The notes under the pieces were generated by a model, which worked only from the letters and a program-made list of their open reading frames with translations, ran no database searches and was not told the origin of the DNA. A DNA stretch of 64,000 nucleotides from Sulfitobacter mediterraneus (lineage in GTDB: Bacteria; Pseudomonadota; Alphaproteobacteria; Rhodobacterales; Rhodobacteraceae), in the NCBI RefSeq assembly GCF_016801775.1, contig NZ_CP069004.1, positions 2,232,001 to 2,296,000 on the forward strand. The letters run 5' to 3'. Position numbers and translations under genes: made by a program. Positions 9,706-18,554 of this stretch are shown piece by piece (the first letter of the stretch is position 1; each line of letters opens with the position of its first letter).

Positions 9706-10425
9706 ATGCTTGTTGACCAAGCGACCAGGCTGGAGCAGATCCAGTGTACAGAAGCATTGTGGCTTGGCGTTGTCGAAACCTTCGCCAACGCTGGCCTTAG
9801 TCATGCGGTCTACCTCACCGTCGGAGCCGAGTTTGACGCGCCTTTCATGCGCAGCACGATCCCCGGCCTCTATGACAATTACCCCCCGGAACGTGATCCG
9901 TTTCTACGCCATTCCTGCACCAGCTACGATATCCTCACCCTTGGTGCCGCCTATATCGACAGCCACCCCTATGTGAGCGAGACCGAACGGGCCTTTGTCG
10001 AACGCGCAGCCAAGGCGGGGCTCAATGCGGGCCTCGGCATTCCTGTGCGCCTCAAGGGATTCGACCGGTTTGGTGGTTTCATTGTTGGAAATGACCAGGA
10101 CAGCAAGGGCTTTGATGCCGATATCCTGCCTCGTGCGGACGAATTGCGGTTGTTCTGTCACCTGATCCATCGCCGATTTGAAGATCTCGCCGCCGACTCA
10201 TCTACCCCCCTGCCCAAGGCCTTTGATGACCTCAGCCCTCGCGAGCGTGAGATTGTTCTGCTCCTTGCCCGCGGATGCAGCAGACAGGAAGCCGCCGAGA
10301 TTTGTGACATTTCGGTTCATACGGTTTCGGACTATGCCAAGGCCGCCTACCGCAAACTTGGTGTTCACAATCGCGCACAGGCCGCCGCATTGCTGCACGC
10401 GGCGGCCACAGGCAATCGAGGTTAG
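9706..10425 (+). CDS. LuxR family transcriptional regulator (solo, autoinducer-binding domain)
   Basis: A 239-residue regulator with an N-terminal autoinducer-binding-type domain (about 5-165) and a C-terminal LuxR helix-turn-helix (DLSPREREIVLLLARG, then ISVHTVSDYAKAAYRKLGV). In the sensor part, the Trp/Tyr positions that normally line the acyl-homoserine lactone pocket are not obvious: the block reads GLYDNYPPERDPFLRH, with the DP retained. No luxI synthase lies in the window, so this is a solo that may sense an outside signal or none. It converges on the DMT gene, and the two stops share TTAG. Confidence 0.92.
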   Translation: MLVDQATRLEQIQCTEALWLGVVETFANAGLSHAVYLTVGAEFDAPFMRSTIPGLYDNYPPERDPFLRHSCTSYDILTLGAAYIDSHPYVSETERAFVERAAKAGLNAGLGIPVRLKGFDRFGGFIVGNDQDSKGFDADILPRADELRLFCHLIHRRFEDLAADSSTPLPKAFDDLSPREREIVLLLARGCSRQEAAEICDISVHTVSDYAKAAYRKLGVHNRAQAAALLHAAATGNRG

Positions 10426-11306
10426 GCCGCCACTCTGCCGCTGGCGCTTGGACGTTCGGGACGACGCAAAGCATATTGTCCGGCAATCACACTGCCCAGC
10501 ACGATGACCATGCCAAGCCCTTGAGCCGGGGTGAGTGTCTCCGACACAAAAAGCCACCCCAGAACCGTTGCACTGATCGGGCTCAGCAGACCCAGAACCG
10601 ACACCGCGTCAGGCTGCAACCGCGCGATCCCGCGCAACCAGATCACATAGGTCAGGGCCGCACCGATCAGACCGAGATACCCAAGCCCGATCATATTGCT
10701 TGGGGTCAGCGTCGCCCAATCCGTGCTGGCAAAAGGCGCGAACGGGAGCAAGAGCAGTCCTCCTGCCGTCAATTGCCACGCCGTAAACGTCAGGGCTGGC
10801 ACCGGCGGTTGCCATTTGCGGCTCAAGACCGTGCCCAGCGCCATAGAGGCAGAGCCCATGATCCCCGCAAGAAGGCCCAGACCGTCCAACTTTGCCTCGG
10901 GGGTCAAAATCAACAAGGCCACCCCAAGCACGCCCGCCCCGATGGCCAGCAATGACAGAGGCCGGATCGCTGTACCCAGCAGCCCACGTGCAGCAAATAC
11001 CACGATAAGGGGCTGCAACGCCCCCATGACCGCAGCCACACCGCCCGGCAAGCGGTATGCGGCGTAGAACAGCAAGCTCCAGAAAATAGCGAAGTTCAAC
11101 GCCCCCAGAACCAGCATACGCAACACCCAGATTCCCTTGGGAAGCTGCCGCACGATCAGCAACAGCAACAGCCCCGCAGGCAAGGCTCTGAGAAGTGAGA
11201 TCGTCAGCGGATCAAGGTTCGGCAGGAATTGCGTTGTGACAATATAGCTGCTGCCCCAAATCGCAGGCGCCAGGGCAGTCAGCAAAAGGTCTGTTGTACG
11301 GGTCAT
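10422..11306 (-). CDS. EamA/DMT family exporter
   Basis: A 294-residue integral membrane protein with about ten hydrophobic segments and the two EamA repeats typical of drug/metabolite transporters. The start at 11306 has GGAG nine bases upstream and gives MTRTTDLLLTALAPAIWGSS, a canonical family opening. It is divergent from a MarR regulator, with repeated ATCTTGA boxes between them, so it is probably the target of that regulator and may export a toxic compound or metabolite. The substrate is unknown. Confidence 0.9.
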   Translation of the reverse strand: MTRTTDLLLTALAPAIWGSSYIVTTQFLPNLDPLTISLLRALPAGLLLLLIVRQLPKGIWVLRMLVLGALNFAIFWSLLFYAAYRLPGGVAAVMGALQPLIVVFAARGLLGTAIRPLSLLAIGAGVLGVALLILTPEAKLDGLGLLAGIMGSASMALGTVLSRKWQPPVPALTFTAWQLTAGGLLLLPFAPFASTDWATLTPSNMIGLGYLGLIGAALTYVIWLRGIARLQPDAVSVLGLLSPISATVLGWLFVSETLTPAQGLGMVIVLGSVIAGQYALRRPERPSASGRVAA

Positions 11307-11322
11307 GGTTTGGATCTCCATT

Positions 11323-11378
11323 ATCTTGATATAAAGAATCTTGATGTGGAGATAATAGAGAAAATCTTGACGTCAAGA
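11323..11378. promoter_or_regulatory. Probable MarR operator region with three ATCTTGA boxes
   Basis: The divergent intergenic region contains ATCTTGAT at 11323-11330 and at 11338-11345, and a perfect 14-bp palindrome TCTTGACGTCAAGA at 11365-11378. The repeated half-site and the palindrome next to a MarR gene fit autoregulation and control of the divergent DMT transporter. The binding assignment is inference from position and symmetry. Confidence 0.6.
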
Positions 11379-11386
11379 CATAACCA

Positions 11387-11881
11387 ATGTTTTCTGCGCG
11401 GATGGACGACATTGACAAGATCAAAGCCCAATGGGCCAAGCAGCGGCCAGACCTGAACACCGACCCGATGGCGTTGATCGGGCGGATCTCACGGCTGTCG
11501 CACCACTTGAGCCAGGAAATGGGCAAAACCTTTGACGCGCATGGCCTGACCAGCGCGGGTTTTGATGTTTTGGCCACCTTGCTGCGCTCCGGCCCGCCGC
11601 ATGCCCTTTCGCCCAATCAACTGCTCGCTACGATGATGGTCACATCTGGCACCATGACCCACCGCATTGATCTGCTTGAAAAAGACGGGCTGGTGCGCCG
11701 CATCCGCAACCCGGACGACAAACGCGGTGTGATGGTTGCCCTGACAGACAAAGGCAAACAGATCATCAATGCCGCCGTCACGGATCACGTGGCAACCCAA
11801 GCACGGCTGGTCTCGCATCTTGGTCCGGATCAGCAAAAGCAGCTCAACGCATTGCTCAAGGTGTTTCTCAACGGCCTGTAA
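11387..11881 (+). CDS. MarR family transcriptional regulator
   Basis: A 164-residue winged-helix regulator. The DNA-binding region includes TSAGFDVLATLLRSGPPH, the recognition area LATMMVTSGTMTHRIDLLEKDG and the wing LVRRIRNPDDKRGVMVALTDKG, flanked by dimerisation helices. An ATG at 11402 is an alternative start. It is divergent from a DMT exporter with ATCTTGA boxes between, which suggests ligand-responsive repression of itself and the exporter. Confidence 0.93.
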   Translation: MFSARMDDIDKIKAQWAKQRPDLNTDPMALIGRISRLSHHLSQEMGKTFDAHGLTSAGFDVLATLLRSGPPHALSPNQLLATMMVTSGTMTHRIDLLEKDGLVRRIRNPDDKRGVMVALTDKGKQIINAAVTDHVATQARLVSHLGPDQQKQLNALLKVFLNGL

Positions 11882-11959
11882 CGCTTCCGTTTCCAGCACC
11901 GCCAGACTGGACCCGGCCCGCGCGAACCCCTATCTGACATCCAAGAGCAGGAGCCCGCC

Positions 11960-12910
11960 ATGACAAAACCGCCCCTCACCCTATACCTTGCAGCGCCGCG
12001 CGGCTTTTGTGCGGGTGTGGACCGCGCGATCAAGATTGTCGAAATGGCCTTGGAAAAATGGGGCGCCCCCGTCTATGTCCGCCACGAGATCGTGCACAAC
12101 AAATTTGTCGTCGATGGCCTGCGGGAAAAGGGCGCGGTGTTTGTCGAGGAATTGACCGACTGTCCCGACGACCGGCCCGTGATCTTTTCCGCCCACGGCG
12201 TACCAAAATCAGTGCCTAACGCCGCCGCCGCCCGGAATATGATCTATGTCGATGCCACCTGCCCTCTGGTCAGCAAGGTGCATATCGAGGCCCAGCGCCA
12301 CGCCGATGCGGGCCTGCAAATGATCATGATCGGCCATGCGGGCCACCCAGAGACCGTTGGCACCATGGGGCAATTGCCCGAGGGCGACGTTCTGCTGGTG
12401 GAAACCCCGCAAGACGTGGCAGAGGTAACAGTTCGCGATGCATCCAAACTGGCCTATGTCACCCAGACCACCCTTAGCGTCGATGACACAGCCGAGATTG
12501 TCGCGGCGCTCAAATCCCGGTTTCCAGCCATTATCGGCCCGCACAAAGAAGACATCTGTTATGCCACCACCAACCGGCAGGAGGCGGTCAAGGCAATGGC
12601 CCCAAAATGCGACGCCATGCTGGTTGTCGGCGCGCCCAATTCATCAAACTCCAAACGGCTGGTCGAAGTCGGCACCCGCGCGGGCTGTTCCTATTCGCAA
12701 CTGGTGCAACGCGCCGCCGATATCGACTGGCGCGGTCTTGAAGGGATCTCTTCGATCGGCATCACCGCTGGCGCCTCTGCGCCAGAGGTTCTGATCAACG
12801 AAGTCATCGACGCCTTTTGCGAGCGGTACGCTGTCACCCGCGAGCTGGTGGAAACCGCACAGGAAAACGTAGAGTTCAAAGTGCCGCGTGTGTTGCGCCA
12901 ACCGGCCTGA
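11960..12910 (+). CDS. ispH: 4-hydroxy-3-methylbut-2-enyl diphosphate reductase
   Basis: IspH carries out the last step of the methylerythritol phosphate pathway, giving IPP and DMAPP. The 316-residue protein has the three cysteines that hold the iron-sulfur cluster, in [21 protein letters not shown] and [10 protein letters not shown], and the active-site Glu/Thr region [11 protein letters not shown] ribosome binding site CAGGAG lies seven bases upstream. Length and motifs are complete. Confidence 0.97.
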   Translation: MTKPPLTLYLAAPRGFCAGVDRAIKIVEMALEKWGAPVYVRHEIVHNKFVVDGLREKGAVFVEELTDCPDDRPVIFSAHGVPKSVPNAAAARNMIYVDATCPLVSKVHIEAQRHADAGLQMIMIGHAGHPETVGTMGQLPEGDVLLVETPQDVAEVTVRDASKLAYVTQTTLSVDDTAEIVAALKSRFPAIIGPHKEDICYATTNRQEAVKAMAPKCDAMLVVGAPNSSNSKRLVEVGTRAGCSYSQLVQRAADIDWRGLEGISSIGITAGASAPEVLINEVIDAFCERYAVTRELVETAQENVEFKVPRVLRQPA

Positions 12911-12973
12911 GCATTGGCCTTTACGCCCCCGCCCACCTTGCATAGGTTTGGCTGAAACGGCTGGAGGCACCTG

Positions 12974-13588
12974 ATGATCACCTTTCAATTTTTGCTCACT
13001 GCATTGGTGGTTGTTCTGGCCCCCGGCACAGGCGTGATTTACACGCTGGCGCTTGGCCTTGGTCAGGGCCGCCGCGCCGCGCTGTGGGCTGCGCTTGGCT
13101 GCACCTTCGGGATCGTGCCGCACCTCGCCGCCGCGACACTCGGCCTTGCCGCAGTATTGCACACCAGCGCCTTGCTGTTCTCCATCGTCAAATGGGCCGG
13201 GGTTGCCTACCTGCTGTATCTGGCATGGCAGATCCTGAAATCCGGAGGTGCGCTTTCTGTCAGCGCAGAGGACGAGAGCGACAGCGGCCTGCGCATTGCC
13301 CGGCGCGGGGCGCTGATCAATATCCTGAACCCGAAGCTGTCGATCTTCTTTCTGGCCCTGCTGCCGCCCTTCCTGTCCGGTAACGCTGCCACGGCAACGG
13401 CTGAAATGGCCCTGTTGGGATTGGTGTTCATGGCCATGACCTTTGCCGTCTTTGTGATTTACGGATGTTTCGCCGCCGCCGCCCGCAGATGGATTCTCGG
13501 TTCTGAACGGGTGATGCGCGGACTGAACCGCAGCTTTGCTGCGATCTTTGCCGCGCTGGCGGGCCGCCTCGCGCTTGAACGTGCCTGA
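12974..13588 (+). CDS. LysE/RhtB family amino-acid exporter
   Basis: A 204-residue membrane protein with the LysE/RhtB layout: a first hydrophobic segment, VLAPGTGVIYTLALGLGQGR (the family has PGP or PGT here), the second segment, WAGVAYLLYLAWQ, and GALINILNPKLSIFFLALLPP. About six membrane segments are present. It probably exports an amino acid or homoserine-type compound. CTGGAGG precedes the start. Confidence 0.9.
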   Translation: MITFQFLLTALVVVLAPGTGVIYTLALGLGQGRRAALWAALGCTFGIVPHLAAATLGLAAVLHTSALLFSIVKWAGVAYLLYLAWQILKSGGALSVSAEDESDSGLRIARRGALINILNPKLSIFFLALLPPFLSGNAATATAEMALLGLVFMAMTFAVFVIYGCFAAAARRWILGSERVMRGLNRSFAAIFAALAGRLALERA

Positions 13589-13589
13589 C

Positions 13590-14042
13590 ATGCACCGCAT
13601 CCCCGCCCCGGCATTTCTGCTTGGCCTTGCGGGGCTCTTGCCGTTTCTCTGGGGCGCCTTGCTGGTTCTGGGTTTTTCGGGTGGGTTAGAGGTTATCCTG
13701 CCCCAATCCCTAGGTGGGGATGGACGGCTGATCATGATCCGTTATGGCGGGATCATCCTGCCATTCATGTCCGGTGTACTTTGGGGATTCGCCACCAAGG
13801 CTGAAGGGCCGCAGGCCGCCATGGCCTATGCACTATCGGTCCTGCCTGCGCTTTGGTGGTTCTTCATGCCCGGCACGGGCTATATGTCCGCGCTGATCAA
13901 CCTGGCCAGCGGCTTTGCAGGCCTGTTGTTTCTGGACTACGCCTTTCAAAAATGGGGTCTTGCGCCCGGTTGGTGGATGTCTTTGCGCCTGCAACTGTCA
14001 TCCGTTGTGCTGGCCTGTATTGCCGTGGGGATATGGGCATGA
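13590..14042 (+). CDS. DUF3429 family membrane protein
   Basis: A 150-residue protein with four to five hydrophobic segments and the DUF3429 pattern (LGLAGLLPFLWGAL, then YGGIILPFMSGVLWGFA). The start at 13590 follows the LysE stop by one base. The family includes relatives of eukaryotic TMEM69 and has no established function. It overlaps the methyltransferase gene by ATGA. Confidence 0.87.
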   Translation: MHRIPAPAFLLGLAGLLPFLWGALLVLGFSGGLEVILPQSLGGDGRLIMIRYGGIILPFMSGVLWGFATKAEGPQAAMAYALSVLPALWWFFMPGTGYMSALINLASGFAGLLFLDYAFQKWGLAPGWWMSLRLQLSSVVLACIAVGIWA

Positions 14043-14626
14043 GCGATGATGAAACACTCAAGGTCTATGCCCAAAAGGCAGACGATTATGCAGCCGTTGT
14101 CGGCGATGATCACGATCCGCATCTGGCGGACTTTGCCAAGGCTTTGCCCAAAGGTGGCACGGTCCTCGACCTCGGTTGTGGGCCCGGGCATGTCGCGGCG
14201 GCGCTGGCCGATGGTGGCTTTGATGTCACCGCGACAGATGCCGTGCCCGAGATGGTCGCAATGGCAGATGCGCACCCCGGCGTCACGGCCTATTGCGCGA
14301 CCTTTGACGAAATCTCCGGGAAGGATCTCTATGATGGCATCTGGGCTAACTTCTGCCTTCTGCACGCACCCCGTGCCGATATGCCCCGCCACCTTGCCGC
14401 GCTCAAAACCGCGCTGAAACCCGGCGGCGTCTTCCACATTGCCCTGAAATCCGGCACCGGCAGCAAACGTGACGCCATTGGCAGGCTCTACACCTATTAT
14501 ACCGATGCAGAACTCACCGGTCTTTTGGAGGCAGCAGGGTTTTCTGTCACCGATCACACCTCAGGGCGCGGAAAAGGGCTGGACGGCACCTACGCCGATT
14601 GGATAGCCCTGCGCGCATATGGCTAA
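14039..14626 (+). CDS. Class I SAM-dependent methyltransferase
   Basis: A 195-residue soluble protein with the SAM-binding motif [16 protein letters not shown] near residues 43-58, an acidic second motif TATDAVPEM, and the post-motif [14 protein letters not shown]. The substrate cannot be read from the sequence. The start is set by the ATGA overlap with DUF3429; a longer frame upstream runs through that gene and is not credible. It overlaps rnhA by eight bases. Confidence 0.9.
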   Translation: MSDDETLKVYAQKADDYAAVVGDDHDPHLADFAKALPKGGTVLDLGCGPGHVAAALADGGFDVTATDAVPEMVAMADAHPGVTAYCATFDEISGKDLYDGIWANFCLLHAPRADMPRHLAALKTALKPGGVFHIALKSGTGSKRDAIGRLYTYYTDAELTGLLEAAGFSVTDHTSGRGKGLDGTYADWIALRAYG

Positions 14627-15071
14627 ATTATACGCATACACAGATGGCGCCTGCTCAGGTAACCCCGGTCCCGGTGGCTGGGGCGCATTGATGCAGGCAA
14701 AGGACGGGGATACCGTCGTCAAGGAGCGCGAGCTCAAAGGCGGCGAGGCAGCAACCACCAACAACCGCATGGAACTGATGGCGGCGATCAGCGCGCTAGA
14801 GGCACTGGACCGGGCGACAGAGATCACCATCGTCACTGACAGCAACTACGTCAAGAACGGGATCACTGGCTGGATCCACGGCTGGAAGAAAAACGGCTGG
14901 AAGAACGCCGCGAAAAAGCCGGTGAAAAACGCGGAGCTTTGGCAGCGGCTGGACGCCGCCAACGCCCGCCACAAAGTGACATGGGAATGGGTCAAAGGCC
15001 ACGCAGGCCACCCCGAAAACGAACGCGCCGATCAATTGGCCCGTGACGGCATGAAGCCGTTCAAACCGTGA
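14619..15071 (+). CDS. rnhA: Ribonuclease HI
   Basis: RNase HI cuts the RNA strand of RNA-DNA hybrids. The 150-residue protein has the four-carboxylate active site: Asp in [16 protein letters not shown], Glu in [10 protein letters not shown], Asp in VTDSNYV, and the closing ENERADQLA. The basic handle [17 protein letters not shown] is present. Length is normal. Confidence 0.96.
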   Translation: MAKLYAYTDGACSGNPGPGGWGALMQAKDGDTVVKERELKGGEAATTNNRMELMAAISALEALDRATEITIVTDSNYVKNGITGWIHGWKKNGWKNAAKKPVKNAELWQRLDAANARHKVTWEWVKGHAGHPENERADQLARDGMKPFKP

Positions 15072-15691
15072 GCCTGATCGACCTCCTGGATTATGGATCT
15101 GTCCTGATCTTCGCGATCACCGGCGCATTGGTTGCAAGCCGCGCCCAGCTCGATCTTGTCGGATTTGCCTTCATCGCCAGCCTGACCGCCCTTGGCGGCG
15201 GCACCATCCGCGACCTGCTGCTGGACCGCAATCCGATCTTCTGGATCGACAACCCCGCCTATCTGGCCGTGGCAGGGGCTGCCGCACTGGCGGTGTTCTT
15301 TTCCGCCCACCTGCTCGAAAGCCGTTATCGCACTCTGATCTGGCTCGATAGCTTCGCTCTCGCCATCGCCGTTGCTGCGGGTGCAGCTGTTGCCATCGGT
15401 CAGGACCAATCTGCGGTGATCGTGATCCTGATGGGCATGATCACCGGATGTATGGGCGGGCTGATGCGGGATGTTGTGGTCGGGCAGGTTCCACTGATCC
15501 TCAAACAGGGGGAGCTCTATGCAACCGCCGCCTTTGCCGGTGCCGCCGCCGCCGCGACAGGCCGTCACTTCGGCCTCGATCCGCTGTTTTCCCTGTCTGC
15601 TTGCGCGTTGATCAGCTGGATCTTGCGGGCAGGATCACTGGCGCTGGGTTGGCATTTACCGGTCTACAAAAGCACACCGCCCAAGGTCTGA
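15068..15691 (+). CDS. TRIC-type (UPF0126) cation channel family protein
   Basis: A 207-residue membrane protein built of two similar three-helix repeats, each with a glycine-rich block: [20 protein letters not shown] in the first and [20 protein letters not shown] in the second. This is the YadS/YicG pattern now grouped with prokaryotic trimeric intracellular cation channels. The start is a GTG overlapping the rnhA stop (GTGA). The ion carried is not known from the sequence. Confidence 0.9.
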   Translation: MSLIDLLDYGSVLIFAITGALVASRAQLDLVGFAFIASLTALGGGTIRDLLLDRNPIFWIDNPAYLAVAGAAALAVFFSAHLLESRYRTLIWLDSFALAIAVAAGAAVAIGQDQSAVIVILMGMITGCMGGLMRDVVVGQVPLILKQGELYATAAFAGAAAAATGRHFGLDPLFSLSACALISWILRAGSLALGWHLPVYKSTPPKV

Positions 15692-15700
15692 TCGCGACCC

Positions 15701-15757
15701 GCTGCGCTTTTTGGCCCAAATACTCCCGCCGGAGGCATGGCCTTGCCGCGCAAGGCC
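15701..15757. repeat. Intergenic 3' element with two hairpins between convergent genes
   Basis: The region reads GCGCTTTTTGGCCCAAATAC, followed by CTCC-CGCC-GGAG (15723-15734) and an 8-bp hairpin GGCCTTGC / GCAAGGCC (15739-15757). Similar GCTTTTTGGCC-AAATACTCC strings are, from memory, frequent downstream of genes in Rhodobacteraceae. It probably marks transcript ends for the convergent TRIC and GlsB genes. Confidence 0.45.
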
Positions 15758-15764
15758 ACCTGCA

Positions 15765-16001
15765 TCAGCGCCGCCAGTGAAACGGCACAATAATAAGCGC
15801 CCCGATCGAAGATATGATTGCATTCATCCCGGCGCTGTCAAAACCGATGTTGAACATGATCCCCACAAAGAAGAACACAAAAGCCCCGCCCACACAGATG
15901 ATGATGCTCTGCAAGATGCCGTTGTGGGTCCAACCGGTCTTTTCCGACAGATAGCCAACGATCCCGGCGATCACGACCGTGCCAAACATCGTCAGAAACA
16001 T
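15765..16001 (-). CDS. GlsB/YeaQ/YmgE family membrane protein
   Basis: A 78-residue protein with three hydrophobic segments and the family pattern GIVGYLSEKTGW, then a glycine-rich membrane helix and IISSIGALIIV at the end. These small membrane proteins are often stress-linked but have no proven biochemical role. It starts two bases after the fmt stop, so it probably shares the def-fmt transcript. Confidence 0.88.
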   Translation of the reverse strand: MFLTMFGTVVIAGIVGYLSEKTGWTHNGILQSIIICVGGAFVFFFVGIMFNIGFDSAGMNAIISSIGALIIVPFHWRR

Positions 16002-16003
16002 CG

Positions 16004-16918
16004 CTACTCTCCCGTCAACTGCTGGCCAGCGCCGATCTGTGCGCCCTGCTGAAACACTTGCGTATCCTGCGCCGCTTTTCCTGCCCGTTGCAAGCGCGTC
16101 AACGCCACCGCGCCGGTCCCGCAGGCCACCCGCAGGTCAGGGCCAAGCACCTCACCCGGTGCGCCGGTGCCTTCCGCCAGCCGTGAGCCAAGCACCTTGA
16201 TACGTACCCCGTTCAACTCAAACCACGCGCCGGGAAAGGGGGACAGCCCCCGGATCAGACGATCTACCTCGGCGGCGGGTTTGGTCCAGTCAATCCGCGC
16301 TTCGGCCTTGTCGATCTTGGCAGCATAGGTCACGCCTTCCTCCGGCTGCGCGGCCGGGGTCAATTGATCCAATTGGTCCAGTGCCTCTACAATCGCGTCT
16401 GCGCCCATCCGGCTGAGCCGGTCATGCAGCTGTGCCGTGGTTTCTTCTGCGCCAATCGGCGTCGCCTTGCGCAACAAGACCGGCCCCGTGTCGAGCCCCG
16501 CTTCCATTTGCATGATGCACACACCGGTCTCTGCATCCCCAGCCATGATCGCCCGGTGAATGGGCGCCGCGCCGCGCCAACGCGGCAACAGGCTGGCATG
16601 GATGTTCAAACACCCCCGCGCCGGCGCATCCAGAACAGATTGCGGCAGGATTAGCCCATAGGCCACGACGACCGCTACATCGGCATTGAGCGCGGCAAAA
16701 TCCGCTTGTGCCTCTGGCGTCTTGAGCGAAACCGGATGACGGACCTCGAAACCCATCTGTTCGGCCCGCGCCTGAACTGGACTTGGGCGATCCTTCTTGC
16801 CCCGACCTGCCGGGCGCGGCGGCTGACAATAGACCGCCGTAATCTCATGCCCTGCCGTGGCCAGCGCCTCTAACACGGGCACGGAAAAATCCGGGGTTCC
16901 CATAAACACAATGCGCAT
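16004..16918 (-). CDS. fmt: Methionyl-tRNA formyltransferase
   Basis: Fmt formylates the initiator Met-tRNA. The 304-residue protein starts [19 protein letters not shown] and has the catalytic block [20 protein letters not shown], then [14 protein letters not shown]. The C-terminal OB-like domain is present but short. It follows three deformylase-family genes that act on the other end of the same formyl cycle. Confidence 0.96.
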   Translation of the reverse strand: MRIVFMGTPDFSVPVLEALATAGHEITAVYCQPPRPAGRGKKDRPSPVQARAEQMGFEVRHPVSLKTPEAQADFAALNADVAVVVAYGLILPQSVLDAPARGCLNIHASLLPRWRGAAPIHRAIMAGDAETGVCIMQMEAGLDTGPVLLRKATPIGAEETTAQLHDRLSRMGADAIVEALDQLDQLTPAAQPEEGVTYAAKIDKAEARIDWTKPAAEVDRLIRGLSPFPGAWFELNGVRIKVLGSRLAEGTGAPGEVLGPDLRVACGTGAVALTRLQRAGKAAQDTQVFQQGAQIGAGQQLTGE

Positions 16919-16952
16919 CGCTGGCTCCTGACTGCCGGAGGTGCCGGCCCTG

Positions 16953-17450
16953 TTATCCGTTCAGTTTGCGCGCCTTGCGCAACAGCATGTCACGTTTGAC
17001 CTTGCTGAGATTGTCGAAATACATCCGCCCTGCCAGATGGTCGATCTGGTGTTGAACGCTGGTCGCCTCAAGCCCGACAAAATCGCGCCGGGTGATCACG
17101 CCGTTCTCATCCAGAAACCGCACAGACACGCCGCGCGGGCGGCTGATCTTGGCCGATACGCCTGGCAGGTTCGGGCTGGCCTCTTCGTGCACATGCATCA
17201 CGGCGGAGGCATCAATCACCTGCGGATTGGCCATGCGCACCCGGCGGTTGCGCCCTTCGGAGGCATCCACCACGGCCACCTGTAACATCACACCAATTTG
17301 CGGCGCGGCCAGCCCCACACCGGGCATGGCGTCCATGGTTTCGATCATGTCATCCCAAAGCCTGCGGATTTCGTCGGTGATCTCGCTCACCGGCTCTGCG
17401 GCGCGGCGCAGACGGGGGTCGGGCCAGGGGATAAATCGACGTTTGGTCAT
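16953..17450 (-). CDS. Peptide deformylase-like protein, catalytic residues replaced
   Basis: A 165-residue member of the peptide deformylase family. The fold-defining motif GVGLAAPQ is kept, but the metal-binding EGCLS motif reads EEASPNLPG, so the cysteine ligand is lost. HExxH reads HQIDH, with the catalytic glutamate changed to glutamine. Such a protein is unlikely to deformylate peptides; it may bind formyl-Met peptides, ribosomes or the active paralogue. It overlaps the neighbouring deformylase gene by ATGA and lies last of three before fmt. The family assignment is firm; inactivity is inferred from the replaced residues. Confidence 0.9.
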   Translation of the reverse strand: MTKRRFIPWPDPRLRRAAEPVSEITDEIRRLWDDMIETMDAMPGVGLAAPQIGVMLQVAVVDASEGRNRRVRMANPQVIDASAVMHVHEEASPNLPGVSAKISRPRGVSVRFLDENGVITRRDFVGLEATSVQHQIDHLAGRMYFDNLSKVKRDMLLRKARKLNG

Positions 17451-17944
17451 TGGGCCTCATACTCCGCAATCAGATCAGCGCGGGTTTGCGCATCCAGATG
17501 ATCAAAGGTCACAACTCCGTCCAGATGATCCAGCTCATGCTGAGCGCAGACCGCGCCAAAGCCGTCAAAACTTTGCACATAGCGCCCGCCGTTCAAGCCG
17601 GTCCAGACCATCTGCACCTGTGAAGGCCGGGATACATCGGCGGTCACACCGGGAATGCTCAGACATCCTTCGGTGTTCACGGCACGGTCTTCGCCAATTT
17701 CCTGCAACATCGGATTGATGCAAACCAGTGGGTCAGATTTGCCCTCTTTCCATCCGATATCCATGACAAAGATCCGCAGCATCGCCCCCACCTGCGGCCC
17801 GGCAAGTCCACGGCCCGGCGCGGCATACATGGTCTCAAGCATATCGCGGGCCAGTGTCTCGATCTCCGGTGTGATCTTGTTCACCGGCGCACAGATCTCG
17901 GCCAGACGGGGGTCGGGCCATAGGACAATCGGCAGAACGCTCAT
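17447..17944 (-). CDS. def: Peptide deformylase (second paralogue)
   Basis: A 165-residue deformylase. Motif 2 is intact (TEGCLSIPG), and so is motif 3 (QHELDH), giving the Cys and two His metal ligands and the catalytic Glu. Motif 1 is slightly altered to GRGLAGPQ, with Gly in place of the second Ala. It is probably active but diverged from the first copy, and may prefer other substrates. It overlaps the copies on both sides by four bases. Confidence 0.93.
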   Translation of the reverse strand: MSVLPIVLWPDPRLAEICAPVNKITPEIETLARDMLETMYAAPGRGLAGPQVGAMLRIFVMDIGWKEGKSDPLVCINPMLQEIGEDRAVNTEGCLSIPGVTADVSRPSQVQMVWTGLNGGRYVQSFDGFGAVCAQHELDHLDGVVTFDHLDAQTRADLIAEYEAQ

Positions 17945-18459
17945 CCGCGCGCCAGCTCCCGCTTGAGCTTGACCATTTTGCGGGTGATCATCTGACGCTT
18001 GAGCGGTTTGAGGTAGTCAATGAACAGCTTGCCGTCCAAATGGTCGATCTCATGCTGCACACAGGTTGCCCACAACCCATCGAATCCTTCTTTATGTTCC
18101 TTGCCATCCCGATCCATCCAGCGCACCTCCACCTCGGCGGGGCGCGTCACTTCGGCAAATTGCTCGGGGATCGACAGACAGCCCTCCTCGTAGGTGTTCA
18201 AATCCTCTGACGAGGCCAGAACCTCGGGATTATACATCACCACTGGGCGCGGGCTGTCGTTTTCCTCTTTGTTGCAATCCAGCACGATCACGCGTTGCAA
18301 CAACCCGATCTGCGGTGCCGCCAACCCAATGCCTGGGGCGTCATACATAGTTTCGAGCATATCATCGCCCAAAGCCCGCAGCGCATCGGACAAATCATCA
18401 ACAGGCGCAGCGGTTTTCTTGAGCCGTGGATCGGGGTGCAGAAGGATATTACGTTTCAT
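17941..18459 (-). CDS. def: Peptide deformylase (main copy)
   Basis: A 172-residue deformylase with all three motifs intact: GIGLAAPQ, EEGCLSIPE and QHEIDH. It removes the formyl group from nascent protein N-termini. The start at 18459 gives MKRNILLHPDPRLKK, the usual family opening; the frame extends further upstream without similarity. It heads a run of three deformylase-family genes followed by fmt and is divergent from the aminotransferase gene. Confidence 0.95.
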   Translation of the reverse strand: MKRNILLHPDPRLKKTAAPVDDLSDALRALGDDMLETMYDAPGIGLAAPQIGLLQRVIVLDCNKEENDSPRPVVMYNPEVLASSEDLNTYEEGCLSIPEQFAEVTRPAEVEVRWMDRDGKEHKEGFDGLWATCVQHEIDHLDGKLFIDYLKPLKRQMITRKMVKLKRELARG

Positions 18460-18554
18460 GAAGCTGATGTAGGCGATGGGCCTGCGCACTGCAACAGGGG
18501 CTTGCAGCCCCTGTATTTCCCGGTAGCTTGGCGCAAATTCCACAGGAGACCTTC

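Noticed and set aside
9706..10425. A complete LuxI/LuxR quorum-sensing pair
   Set aside because: Only a LuxR-type gene is present; the neighbouring genes are an NYN protein and a DMT exporter, not a synthase.
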